Origin: Gaiellasilicea sp046594445
Lineage (GTDB): Bacteria; Actinomycetota; Thermoleophilia; Gaiellales; Gaiellaceae
Assembly: GCA_046594445.1 (NCBI GenBank)
Contig: JBKJSM010000002.1
Coordinates: 49,630 to 113,629 of the forward strand
Direction: 5' to 3'
Length of the DNA: 64,000 nucleotides
In this document: piece by piece, positions 1 to 8,564 of the stretch
How the letters are laid out: each line of letters begins with the position of its first letter
Position numbering within the stretch: position 1 is the first letter of the stretch
Notes under the pieces: generated by a model
Seen by the model: the letters and a program-made list of their open reading frames with translations, nothing else
Told to the model about the DNA's origin: nothing
The model's database searches: none
Made by a program: the position numbers and the translations under genes

Positions 1-827
1 CGACCTAGGCCCGGGCCGATCGCCAGCGCGCCGACCTTGCCCGCAAGCTCGAGCGCATCCGCCCAGGCGACCTTGACCGGCTCGAGCAGATGCGCCTCGA
101 CGACCGCGAGCGACTCATCCGGGACGGCGACTGCGACATAACCCGCGTCGGCCCGCAGGACGGCCTGCGCCGCCAGGCAGACCGCTCCGGTCATGCCCGG
201 CGCTCCGCCGACGACGAGCACGGCGCCCGCGCTGTATTTGTTGTCTGCCGCCGCCCGGCGCGGCACGAGCGAGAGCACCGCCGGCGTCACGAGCCGCACA
301 GCCGTCTCCGCAGGCTGGAGGCCGATGTCGGCGACGACGACCTCGCCGGCGTGGAAGAGGCCGGGAGCCACCATGAGCCCGACCTTGGCGCCGTGGAAGG
401 TGACGGTGAGTGCGGCGCGCACCGCTTCGCCGGCTACCGCCCCGGTCGACGCGTCGATCCCGGAGGGAACGTCGACGGAGATTACGACCCCCGATGCGGC
501 GTTGATCCGCTGGATCGCGGCGACGGCGTCCGGGCGCGGCTCGCCGTGAAAGCCGGTGCCGAAGAGCGCATCGACGATCACGTCGGCCTGCTCGACAGCC
601 GTCGTCTCGACGGCGTCTCTGCCTTCCTCGCGAAGGATGCGAGCCGCGATGCGGCCGTCGCCCCCGTTCGCGCCGCTGCCGCAGACGACCGCAACCCGGT
701 GCGCGTCGGGGAACCGCTGCAGCACCTCTTGGGCGACGGCGGCCCCCGCGCGCTCCATCAACTCGGCTTCGTCATGACCTTCCTCCGCAGTCCGTATCTC
801 CGCGGCGGTATAGAGAGGTTCAAGCAT
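1..827 (-). CDS. nnr: Bifunctional NAD(P)H-hydrate epimerase/dehydratase, partial
   Basis: Repairs hydrated NAD(P)H: the N-terminal YjeF domain epimerises R/S-NAD(P)HX and the C-terminal ribokinase-like domain dehydrates S-NAD(P)HX. About 275 codons are visible, starting MLEPLYTAAEIR. Residues about 1-200 are the epimerase domain (VCGSGANGGDGRIAAR nucleotide loop, DALFGTG, SVDVPSGIDASTG). The dehydratase domain begins at KYSAGAVLVVGGAPGMTGA and reads off the left edge at an AIGPGLG motif, so the stop lies outside. The start overlaps the acpS stop by 8 nt, so the two are probably co-transcribed. The acpS-nnr order is common in Actinomycetota. Confidence 0.9.
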   Translation of the reverse strand, partial: MLEPLYTAAEIRTAEEGHDEAELMERAGAAVAQEVLQRFPDAHRVAVVCGSGANGGDGRIAARILREEGRDAVETTAVEQADVIVDALFGTGFHGEPRPDAVAAIQRINAASGVVISVDVPSGIDASTGAVAGEAVRAALTVTFHGAKVGLMVAPGLFHAGEVVVADIGLQPAETAVRLVTPAVLSLVPRRAAADNKYSAGAVLVVGGAPGMTGAVCLAAQAVLRADAGYVAVAVPDESLAVVEAHLLEPVKVAWADALELAGKVGALAIGPGLG

Positions 828-1188
828 CGCTGACGACGGCGACCGCGGAAGCCAGCTCGCGCGAGTGCGTCATCGAAAGGTCGATCTCGCCCGCCTCGAC
901 GTCGTTCGCCCAGGCTGCCACGCGGCCCGAGAGCCGGACCGCCGGCTTCGGCCGGCCGACGATCTCCACGTCCTTCCAGGCGAAGGCTCGCGCGACCCCG
1001 AAGCCGAGCGCCTTGCCCACCGCCTCCTTGCCTGCGAAGCGGCCCGCGTAGCTCTCGGCCGGGTTTTTGCGCGAGTCGCAGTACGCCTGCTCGGCGGGGG
1101 TGAAGCAGCGATCCCTGAAGCCGGCGTACCGCCCGAGCGAGCGCCGGACGCGCTCGATCTCGATCAGGTCGATGCCGACCCGGGTCAT
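820..1188 (-). CDS. acpS: Holo-[acyl-carrier-protein] synthase
   Basis: Transfers 4'-phosphopantetheine from CoA to a serine of ACP, activating fatty acid synthesis in the cytosol. 122 aa, normal for AcpS. The N-terminal GIDLIEIERV carries the metal-binding Asp, and FAGKEAVGKALG around residues 51-62 is the CoA/Mg signature. It sits between the NagD-like gene (4-nt overlap upstream) and nnr (8-nt overlap downstream), forming a tight minus-strand operon. Confident from motif and length. Confidence 0.93.
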   Translation of the reverse strand: MTRVGIDLIEIERVRRSLGRYAGFRDRCFTPAEQAYCDSRKNPAESYAGRFAGKEAVGKALGFGVARAFAWKDVEIVGRPKPAVRLSGRVAAWANDVEAGEIDLSMTHSRELASAVAVVSDA

Positions 1189-1961
1189 TGCGATCGATTG
1201 ACCCAGTCGGGCACGTTGGCGATCGAGCTGAGCACGGCGTCGGGCACTGTGCTCGATCGCTCCAGGGTGTCCGGCCGGAACTTCCCGGTGCGCAGGAGGA
1301 GCGTCTTCATCCCGAAGAGCTGCGCGCCCCGCACGTCCTGCTCGAGGTCGTCCGTGACCATCCAGGTCAGCTCCGGCTCCGCGTCGAGCGCTGCGAGCGC
1401 TGCGGCGAAGCAGGCGGCGCTCGGCTTGCCGACGACGGTCGCCTCAACCCCGGTGGCGTACTCGAGCGCGGCGACGAACGCGCCCCCGTCGAGCATCGGG
1501 CCCCGCGCGGTCTGCCACCACGGGTTCTTGTGCAGGGCGTAGAGGTCGGCGCCGGCCTGGATCTCCGAGAACGCGCGCGCGAGGTTCATGTAGCTGAAGA
1601 CCTGGTTCGGCTCGACCGTCTCGTCGCAGCCTCCGACGAGGACCGCATCGGCGCCGTCGCCGACGAGCTCGATCCCCTCGAGGTCCGGCACGATCCCCGG
1701 CATCACGAGCGCGTAGACCCGTCGTCCGTCGAGCTCCCGTGCCGCAGCGACCGGCGTCGTCTGGAGCTCCTCGTCCTCGAGCTCGTGCCCCATCGCTCGC
1801 AGCTCCTCGGCGAGCGCCGCACGGGAGCGAGTGGCGTTGTTCGTGACGAAGCGGAGACGGTGTCCTTCCGCGCGCAACCGCGCGATCGCCTCCACCGCGC
1901 CCGGGATCGGCTCGCCGGAGACATGGAGGACACCGTCGATGTCCAGCAGAATGGCGGCCAT
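1185..1961 (-). CDS. NagD-like HAD-superfamily sugar/nucleotide phosphatase
   Basis: HAD-IIA phosphatase of the NagD/phosphoglycolate/4-nitrophenyl phosphatase group, 258 aa; the substrate cannot be told from sequence. Motif I is ILLDIDGV (Asp7, Asp9), motif II is FVTNN, the Lys motif is VGKPS, and motif IV is MVTDDLEQDV, where most relatives have Gly at the Thr. The reading frame stays open far upstream, but homology starts at MAAILLDIDG, so I place the start at 1961. That ATG overlaps, on opposite strands, the ATG of the arfB-like gene (shared CCATGG). It overlaps acpS by 4 nt. Confidence 0.85.
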   Translation of the reverse strand: MAAILLDIDGVLHVSGEPIPGAVEAIARLRAEGHRLRFVTNNATRSRAALAEELRAMGHELEDEELQTTPVAAARELDGRRVYALVMPGIVPDLEGIELVGDGADAVLVGGCDETVEPNQVFSYMNLARAFSEIQAGADLYALHKNPWWQTARGPMLDGGAFVAALEYATGVEATVVGKPSAACFAAALAALDAEPELTWMVTDDLEQDVRGAQLFGMKTLLLRTGKFRPDTLERSSTVPDAVLSSIANVPDWVNRSQ

Positions 1962-2370
1962 GGATGTTGAGTCTATTCGGGTCACCCGCTCGGTCGTGCT
2001 CCCGCTCGCGGAGGTCGAGCTCCGCTTCTCGCGCTCGAGCGGGCCGGGCGGCCAGCACGCGAACACCAGCGAGACGCGTGTGGAGGCGATCTTCGACGTG
2101 GAGGGCTCCTCGGCGCTGACGGACGCCCAGAAGCGACGCGTGCTCGCGAAGGCGGGACCGACGCTCCGGGCGGTCGCGCAGGACGAGCGCAGCCAGTACC
2201 GCAACCGCGAGCTGGCGGTCGAGCGGCTCGTCGAGCGGCTCCGCCAGGCACTCAAGGTGGAACGCCGACGGGTGGCGACCAAGCCGACCAGAGCATCGCG
2301 CGAACGGCGCCTGGACTCGAAGAAACGACGCTCGCAGACGAAGCAACTCCGCCGCCCACCGGGCCCGTAG
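1960..2370 (+). CDS. arfB: Peptide-chain release factor domain protein (ArfB/YaeJ-like)
   Basis: Probable ribosome-rescue peptidyl-tRNA hydrolase: a single class-I release-factor domain 3 with the catalytic GGQ at residues 30-32 (SGPGGQHAN), followed by a Lys/Arg-rich C-terminal tail that in ArfB enters the empty mRNA channel. 136 aa, matching ArfB and much shorter than RF1/RF2, with no codon-recognition domains. The start is set at ATG 1960 because MDVESIRVTRSVVLP aligns with the N-terminus of the family. The gene is divergent from the NagD-like gene with no intergenic DNA. Its TAG stop forms part of a -10-like hexamer for the next gene. Confidence 0.85.
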   Translation: MDVESIRVTRSVVLPLAEVELRFSRSSGPGGQHANTSETRVEAIFDVEGSSALTDAQKRRVLAKAGPTLRAVAQDERSQYRNRELAVERLVERLRQALKVERRRVATKPTRASRERRLDSKKRRSQTKQLRRPPGP

Positions 2371-2373
2371 ACT
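2368..2373 (+). promoter_or_regulatory. Candidate -10 element for fdhB (leaderless start)
   Basis: TAGACT lies exactly 6 nt before the ATG at 2380, so transcription would begin at or next to the start codon. No convincing -35 is visible. The same spacing recurs at many genes in this window. Confidence 0.45.
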
Positions 2374-2379
2374 CGGCGG

Positions 2380-3831
2380 ATGGACGTGCTCCGCCTTGCG
2401 ACTCTGCTCGAGGAGCTTCCGCCCCAGCGCACGAGGCTGCTGGACAACCTCGGTCGGCTGCGGCGGGAGGTCGGCCCGATCACGCCCGACGTCTCCGACG
2501 CGCTCGCCGACCGGATGAACCTCCGCCGGGGCGACGTGCACGAGGTCGTCTCGTTCTACTCGTTCCTGCAGGTGCCGACCGACGCGGTCCGCGTCTGCAC
2601 CGGGCCGATCTGCGACTGCGCCGGCTCCCGCGCCCTGCTCGTCGACGGCGCGATCGAGGTGCCTTGCCTCGGCCACTGCGACCTCGCACCGGTCGTCATG
2701 CACGGCGACGACGTCGTCGGCGGCGTCACGCACTCGACGAACGGCTTTCTGCTCGATCCGGACGAGATCCGCGAGCCGCCGGGGCTGACGCCGGACGAAG
2801 TGCTCGTTCGGTTGGAGGCCTCGGGCCTGACGGGGATGGGCGGCGCCGGCTTCCCGACGTGGCGGAAGTGGGACTCGGTGCGGCGCGAGCCCGGCCCGCG
2901 CGTCGTGATCGTGAACGCCGACGAGGGCGAGCCCGGAACGATCAAGGATCGCTACGTGATGGAGCTCCGCCCGCAGCTCCTGCTTGAGGGCCTCGCCGCT
3001 GCGATGCGCTTCTGCGAGGCCGACCAGGCCTACATCTACCTGCGCGAGGAGTACGCCACCGCTCGCGCGAGGTTGCAGGATGCGATCGAAGCGCGGGGCC
3101 TGAACGTCGAGCTCGTGATCGGCGCCGGCGCCTACATCTGCGGCGAGGAGACGGCAATGCTCGAGTCGATGGAGGGCCGTCGCGGGATGCCGCGGCTGAA
3201 GCCGCCCTTTCCGAGCCAGTCGGGCTACCTCGGCCTGCCGACCCTGATCAACAACGTCGAGACGCTGGCGCATGTCCCGGCCGTCCTGCGAGGCGAGTGG
3301 CCGGGCACGCGGCTCTGGTCGGTCACGGGCGCTGTGGCGAAGCCCGGCTGCTACGAGGCGCCGCTCGACATCACGCTGCGCCGCCTGATCGACGAATACG
3401 CCGGCGGCCTCACCGACGAGCCGAGCGCGATCGTGCCGGGCGGCGCCGCGAGCGGGATTCTGCCGCCGAGCGCCCTCGACACGCCGCTGACCCGCGAGGC
3501 GCTCGCGGAATGGGGCTGCGGCGTCGGCTCCGCGGCCGTGCAGGTCTTCCCGAGCTCCTACTCCCCGCTGCGCCTGCTCGCCGAGACGATGCGCTTCTTC
3601 GCCGAGGAGTCGTGCCAGAAGTGCACGCCGTGCCGGATCGGCAACCGCGCGCTGCACCATGTCGCGGAGGAGCTTGAGCACGGACGCACGCCGATGGCGC
3701 GTCACCAGGTCGACGAGTGGCTCGAGACGATGGTCCTGACCTCGATCTGCGGGCTCGGCCAGGCCGCACCCGTGCCGGTGCGCAACGCCTTCCAGCACTG
3801 GCCGGAGTTGTTCGCGAAGATGCCGTCATGA
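2380..3831 (+). CDS. fdhB: Formate dehydrogenase beta (NuoE-NuoF fusion), NADH-oxidoreducing subunit
   Basis: 483 aa diaphorase subunit passing electrons between the Fdh alpha subunit and NAD. Residues about 1-125 are a NuoE/thioredoxin-like 2Fe-2S domain (cysteines in VCTGPICDC and CLGHC). The rest is NuoF-like: the GMGGAGFPTWRKW FMN/NADH glycine loop, GAGAYICGEETAMLESMEG, and a C-terminal 4Fe-4S site CQKCTPC with the distal Cys in SICGLGQ. It overlaps fdhA by ATGA, indicating translational coupling. A complex I role is unlikely because no other nuo genes are nearby, while fdhA, mobA and fdhD are. Confidence 0.88.
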   Translation: MDVLRLATLLEELPPQRTRLLDNLGRLRREVGPITPDVSDALADRMNLRRGDVHEVVSFYSFLQVPTDAVRVCTGPICDCAGSRALLVDGAIEVPCLGHCDLAPVVMHGDDVVGGVTHSTNGFLLDPDEIREPPGLTPDEVLVRLEASGLTGMGGAGFPTWRKWDSVRREPGPRVVIVNADEGEPGTIKDRYVMELRPQLLLEGLAAAMRFCEADQAYIYLREEYATARARLQDAIEARGLNVELVIGAGAYICGEETAMLESMEGRRGMPRLKPPFPSQSGYLGLPTLINNVETLAHVPAVLRGEWPGTRLWSVTGAVAKPGCYEAPLDITLRRLIDEYAGGLTDEPSAIVPGGAASGILPPSALDTPLTREALAEWGCGVGSAAVQVFPSSYSPLRLLAETMRFFAEESCQKCTPCRIGNRALHHVAEELEHGRTPMARHQVDEWLETMVLTSICGLGQAAPVPVRNAFQHWPELFAKMPS

Positions 3832-6518
3832 TCGAGTTCACGATCGACGGGCAGACGGCGACCGCTTCGGAGGGCGAGCTGCTCGTGCACGCGGCGGCAC
3901 GGAACGGCGTCTTCATCCCCACGCTCTGCCACGACGACAAGCTGGCGCCCTACGGTGGCTGCCGGATGTGCGTGGTCGGCGTCGAGGGCGCGCCCCGTCC
4001 CGTACCGGCCTGCGCGACGCGCGTTTCCGAGGGAATGGTCGTGTCGACCAACTCCAACGTCCCGCAGCTGCGCAAGACGCTGACCGAGATGCTCCTCTCC
4101 GAGCACCTGAACGCCGACCCGGGCGGGCGCCCGAACGAGCTGGTCGACATGGCCGAGGAGTTCGGCGCCGAAGCGCCCTTCATCCTCCCCGACGCGAAGC
4201 GCGAGCCCTACGCCGACCGGAACAAGCTGATGGGCTACGAGCCGGACACGTGCATCCTCTGCAACCGCTGCGTCCGCTACACGCAGGAGGTGATGCAGTG
4301 CTCGGCGCTCTCGCTCGAAGGTCGCGGCCCCGAGGCCCGCATCGTCCCCACGTGGGGCAAGTCGTGGCTCGACACCGAGTGCGAGCTCTGCGGCGGCTGC
4401 CTGTCCACGTGCCCGACGGGCGCCATCTTCGAGAAGTTCCTCGAGGGATCCGGCGTCGAGGAGCGCGCGCTCGAGCAAGTGAAGACGACCTGCACGTTCT
4501 GCGGGGTCGGCTGCCAGATCGACCTGAACGTCGACCCGGTGACGAAGCGGATCGTCAAGGTGACCTCGAAGCCCGAGTACGTCTCGAACGACGGCAACCT
4601 CTGCGTCAAGGGGCGCTTCGCCTTCAACTTCGTCCACCATCCCGACCGCCTGACCGAGCCGCTCGTGCGCGGCGAGGACGGCGAGCTGCACGAGACGACG
4701 TGGGAGCACGCGCTCGAGGTCGCCGCGAACGGGTTCAAGGCGGTGATGGAACGCCACTCGCCGCAGGCGGTCGGGGTGCTCGCCTCGGCGCGGCTGACGA
4801 ACGAGGAGAACTACCTGATCCAGAAGCTCGCCCGGACGGGCCTGAAGACGCACTCCGTCCACTCGTGCGAAGCCACCTGACACGCTCCCACCCTTTACGG
4901 CCTGGTCAGGTCGCTCGGCAGAGGCGCAACCACGAATTCCATTCCGGAGATCGAGAACTGCCGCTTCCTGCTCGTGATCGGCTCGAACACGACCGAGGCG
5001 CACCCGGTGCTGGCGCTGCGGATCAAGAAGGCGGTGCGGAACGGCGCCACGCTCGTCGTGGCCGACCCGCGCGCGATCTGGCTGACCAAGCTCGCCAAGC
5101 GCCACCTGCAGCTGCGCCCCGGCTCGGACGTCTGGCTCCTGAACGCGATCATGCACGTGATCCTCGAGGAGGGGCTCCAGGACGACGAGTACATCGCGGC
5201 GCACTGCGAGGACTTCGAGTCCGTGCGGGAGGTCGTGGCCCGCTACACGCCTGAGGACGCGGAGCGGATGACCGGCGTCCCGGCCGAGGCGATCCGGGCG
5301 ACGGCGCGCGAGTACGCCGGCGAGCGCCACGCCGCGATCTTCTACACGCTCGGGATCACCGAGCACGCGTGCGGCGTCGACAACATCTGGTCGCTCGCGA
5401 ACCTCGTCCTGATGACCGGTCACCTCGGCTACGAGTCGACCGGCCTGAACGCGCTGCGGGGCCAGAACAACGTCCAGGGCCTGAACGACTCCGGGGCGAA
5501 TCCCCACTACCTGCCCGGCTACCAGGCCTGGGACGACCGCGAGGTGCGCGCCAAGTTCGCCGAGGCGTGGGGCGCCGACCTGCCCGAGCGGGCCGGCTAC
5601 CGACTCGACCAGATGATGTCCGGGCTGCACGACGACCGGATCAAGGCGCTCTACCTGGTCGGCGAGAACCCGGCTCGGACCGAGCCAAACCTGAAGCACG
5701 TCGAGGACGGCCTCGCCAAGCTCGAGTTCCTCGTCGCGCAGGATCTCTTCCTGAACGAGACCTCGACGCGCTACGCCGACGTCGTCTTCCCCGCTTCGAG
5801 CTTCGCCGAGAAGGACGGCACCTTCACGAACACCGAGCGCCGGATCAACCGCGTGCGTGCCGCGGTGCCCTTGCCCGGGAATGCCCGCGGCGATCGGGAG
5901 ATCGTGATCTCGCTGGCACGCGCGCTCGGCTGCGACTGGCCCGAGTACCCGGACGCGGAGTCGGTCTGGAACGAGCTGGCGGACCTTTCGCCGAACTGGT
6001 TCGGCGTCCGCTACGACCGGATCGAGCAGGACGGGATCCAGTGGCCCTGCCCGACGCACGACCATCCGGGGACGAAATTCCTGCACGAGGGGCACCCCTC
6101 GCTGCCGTCCGGGAAGGGGAAATTTCATCCCGTCGAGTACCAGCCGCCGATCGAGGAGCCGGACTCCGACTACCCGTTCGTGTTGTCGACCGGGCGAACG
6201 CTCTACCACTACAACTCCGGCACGATGACGATGCGCGAGGCCGGGATCACCGACAAGCAGGTCGAGCCCTTCTTCGAGCTCGCGCCCGAGGACGCATCCG
6301 CACTCGGCGTCGCCGACGGCGAATGGGTGCGGCTCGTCTCCCGCCGCGGCGACCTCCAGGCGCGCGCCCAGATCTCCGACCGCGTCTACCCCGGGCTCGT
6401 CTGGATGGCGCTCCACTTCTCCGAGGCCAAGGTGAACCTGCTCACGCACGACGTCGGCGATCCCCTGATTGGGACGCCTGAGTACAAGGTCTCGGCGGTC
6501 CGGCTGGAACGCATTTGA
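3828..6518 (+). CDS. fdhA: Formate dehydrogenase alpha subunit, selenoprotein (UGA-coded Sec351)
   Basis: Mo/W-bisPGD catalytic subunit oxidising formate (or reducing CO2) in a cytosolic NAD-linked complex; 896 aa when TGA 4878-4880 is read as selenocysteine. N-terminal 2Fe-2S ferredoxin domain (Cys34, 45, 48, 62); 4Fe-4S ligands CILCNRC (142-148) and CELCGGCLSTC (185-195); molybdopterin-domain 4Fe-4S CTFCGVGC (222-229) plus Cys259. The TGA sits in SCEAT-U-HAP, the E. coli FdhF Sec140 position (CARVUHGPS), and the frame continues without interruption through GSNTTEAHPV to the normal C-terminus. A SECIS-like hairpin follows at 4898-4913. The CxxCxxxxxC ligands of the N5-type cluster, usual after LSEH, are missing. 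Ordinary calling would split this gene at 4880 and about 4974. Confidence 0.9.
4898..4913 (+). promoter_or_regulatory. SECIS-like hairpin of fdhA
   Basis: Six-bp stem (CGGCCU/AGGUCG, one G-U pair) closed by a GGUC tetraloop at 4904-4907, i.e. 24-27 nt after the in-frame UGA. The SelB-binding hairpin of E. coli fdhF has the same GGUC loop about 19-22 nt after its UGA. The surrounding peptide (HAPTLYGLVRSLGRGA) also parallels the FdhF sequence, as expected because the element is coding. Confidence 0.7.
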
Positions 6519-7258
6519 GCTCGCTCGCGCCCGAGGTTGCGGAGCCGCTGTTCCGCGGCCGCTTCGGGCAGCCCTACCTCTACCTCGAGCAGGCCGAGAC
6601 AACGCAGCGGATGCTCGACTCCTCGCAGCCGGAGGGAGCCGTCGCGGTCTGCGAGGAGCAGACCGGCGGACGGGGCCGGATGGGACGCACCTGGGAGGCG
6701 CCCGCGCGCAGCTCGATCCTCCTCTCCGTGCTCCTGCGCCCGCCGCCCGAGCGCCGTCCGGCCGAGCTGACGCTCGTCGCCGCGATCGCGACTGCGATCG
6801 TCGTCGAGCGCGTGACGGGGCTCGCGGCGCAGATCAAGTGGCCGAACGACGTCATGCTCAACCGGCGAAAGGTCTCGGGCGGTCTCGCGGAGCTGAACGA
6901 CGGCGCGGTCGTGCTCGGGATCGGCCTCAACGTCAACCAGCGTTCCCACGAGCTGCCCGAGGACGCGAAGGTCGCCCCCGCGTCGCTGCGGTCGGTGACC
7001 GGCCGCGAGCACGAGCGCGGCCCCATCCTCGCTGAGCTCCTGCTCGAGCTCGAGCTCAGGTACGACGCCTGGCGCGACGGCGGGCTGGACGCGGTCTATA
7101 ACGATCTCGCCGCGCGAGACTTCCTTCGCGGGCGTCTGGTCGAGGTCGATGGGGCGGAGGGAACGGCGCAGATGATCACGCGCGACGGCCTACTCGAGGT
7201 CTCGACGGAGTCCGGCCCGCTACTCGTCGAGAGCGGCGAGGTGCTCTTCCAGCGCTGA
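6515..7258 (+). CDS. birA: Biotin--[acetyl-CoA-carboxylase] ligase
   Basis: Attaches biotin to the BCCP lysine via biotinyl-5'-AMP. 247 aa with the catalytic domain GRGRMGRTW and KWPNDVML, then GLNVN and a C-terminal SH3-like domain (VEVDGAEGTAQ...GEVLFQR). There is no N-terminal winged helix, so this is a class I ligase without repressor function. The TTG start at 6515 overlaps the fdhA stop (TTGA), so it is transcribed with fdhBA although functionally unrelated. The 3' end overlaps the convergent mobA by 39 nt. Confidence 0.9.
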   Translation: MSSLAPEVAEPLFRGRFGQPYLYLEQAETTQRMLDSSQPEGAVAVCEEQTGGRGRMGRTWEAPARSSILLSVLLRPPPERRPAELTLVAAIATAIVVERVTGLAAQIKWPNDVMLNRRKVSGGLAELNDGAVVLGIGLNVNQRSHELPEDAKVAPASLRSVTGREHERGPILAELLLELELRYDAWRDGGLDAVYNDLAARDFLRGRLVEVDGAEGTAQMITRDGLLEVSTESGPLLVESGEVLFQR

Positions 7259-7753
7259 CAGCTCGGTGGGCGTGTTCGCGTCCGCGAGCAGGCGCTGGTC
7301 GACCTCGACGACCCGCTGGTTGAGGCCGCGGAGGGAGTACTCGCCTGCCGCAAGGCGCCGCTCGAGCTCCGGCAGGTCGGCCTTGGAGTACGCGCCGGGA
7401 AGCGGGCCCGTATGGGGCACCGCACGCTGCTCGCCGAGCTCGCGCAGCAGCTGCGCCGTCATGAGCGGGCAGTCGACGGGGAGGAAGACGGCGGTGTCGT
7501 TCTCGGCCGCGCGCAGTCCCGCAATCACGCCGGCGATCGGCGCCCGCGGCTCCGCGGGCTCGGCGAGAACCTCGAACGGCAGCTCGAGGTCGCCCTTGCC
7601 GACGGCGATCCGCTCGTCACAGGCCTCGCCGAGCGTGCGCCAGGCGCGCTCCGCCAGCGTCTCGCCGCGGAAGCGGGCGAGCGCCTTGGGCGACCCGAAT
7701 CTGCTCGACGCGCCGCCGAGCAGCAGCACGCCCGTCAGGCCTGAACCCGCCAC
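7220..7753 (-). CDS. mobA: Molybdenum cofactor guanylyltransferase
   Basis: Adds GMP to molybdopterin to make the MGD cofactor that FdhA needs. 177 aa from the GTG at 7753; the frame is open further upstream, but homology begins at LTGVLLLGGASSRFG with the nucleotide-binding loop and a Lys at SPKALARF. Further motifs: APIAGVIAGLRAA and FLPVDCPLM (metal Asp). It is translated together with fdhD (19-nt overlap), and its location opposite fdhBA supports a dedicated Fdh maturation module. The GTG start is inferred. Confidence 0.85.
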   Translation of the reverse strand: MAGSGLTGVLLLGGASSRFGSPKALARFRGETLAERAWRTLGEACDERIAVGKGDLELPFEVLAEPAEPRAPIAGVIAGLRAAENDTAVFLPVDCPLMTAQLLRELGEQRAVPHTGPLPGAYSKADLPELERRLAAGEYSLRGLNQRVVEVDQRLLADANTPTELSALEEHLAALDE

Positions 7754-8511
7754 GGCTCCGTATAGACGTTGACGGAGCCGCCGCGAACGAAGCCGCAGAG
7801 CGTGACCCCGCGGTCGGCTGCCAGCTCCACCGCGAGCGACGACGGAGCGCCAACCGCGACGAGGATCGGGCAGCCCGCGATCGCGGCCTTCTGCACGAGC
7901 TCGAACGAGAGCCGGCCGCTGACGCACAGGAGCGAGCCGGCGAGCGGGAGCAAGCCGTCGAGGAAGGCGCGGCCGATCACCTTGTCGAGCGCGTTGTGGC
8001 GGCCGACGTCCTCACGGACGCACAGAAGCTCACCTTCAGCCGTGAAGAGCCCGGTCGCGTGCAGGCCGCCGGTCGCCTCGAAGGCAGGTTGCGCAGCACG
8101 GAGCCGCTCCGGCAGCTGCGCAACGAGCGCCGCCGGAACGGTCAGCCGGCTCTCGACGCGAGACGCTTCGACGGCGACCGCCTCGAGCGCGCCCTTCCCG
8201 CAGACGCCACACGAGGAGGAGGTGTAGAAGTTCCGCTGCAGCCGGCCGAGGTCTGCCCCCGGCGCGTCGATCTCGATCGTGTTCGCCGGGAAATCGTCGG
8301 GCACGCGCGCGGCCACGGGCGCCAGCCCCTCGGCGATCGAGAAGCCGAGCGCGAGCTCCTCGTCGTGGCCGGGCGTCCGCATCGTCACCGCGACGGGCAC
8401 GCCGCCGATCCGGATCTCGAGCGGCTCCTCGACCGCGACAACGTCCCCGGCCTCCCCGCCCGGAACGCGCGTCACGCGCACGCGCGCCGTCGTCTGGGCA
8501 GGCACCTCCAC
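7735..8511 (-). CDS. fdhD: Formate dehydrogenase accessory sulfurtransferase
   Basis: Moves sulfur from an IscS-type desulfurase onto the bis-MGD cofactor, essential for Fdh activity. 258 aa. Diagnostic CGVCGKG loop (sulfur-carrying Cys pair) near residue 105, then REDVGRHNALDKVIG and CVSGRLSFELVQKAA. It lies convergent to fdhBA-birA and immediately upstream of mobA, so the whole 2.4-8.5 kb stretch is a formate dehydrogenase plus cofactor block. Confidence 0.93.
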   Translation of the reverse strand: MEVPAQTTARVRVTRVPGGEAGDVVAVEEPLEIRIGGVPVAVTMRTPGHDEELALGFSIAEGLAPVAARVPDDFPANTIEIDAPGADLGRLQRNFYTSSSCGVCGKGALEAVAVEASRVESRLTVPAALVAQLPERLRAAQPAFEATGGLHATGLFTAEGELLCVREDVGRHNALDKVIGRAFLDGLLPLAGSLLCVSGRLSFELVQKAAIAGCPILVAVGAPSSLAVELAADRGVTLCGFVRGGSVNVYTEPWRVQA

Positions 8512-8564
8512 GAGCGCAAGCGTATCGCGCAGGTTCTCGGCCGCTCCGGCGTCTCAACTCGTAG

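Noticed and set aside
4881..4973. Frameshift or pseudogene explanation for the fdhA break
   Set aside because: The frame is unchanged across the TGA, the flanking residues match the family, and the stop is exactly at the Sec site.
3702..6602. Very long open frame on the minus strand opposite fdhA, and similar long antisense frames elsewhere
   Set aside because: High-GC third-position bias opens antisense frames. The translation is Arg/Ala/Asp/Val-rich with no domain, whereas the plus strand encodes a full Fdh alpha subunit.
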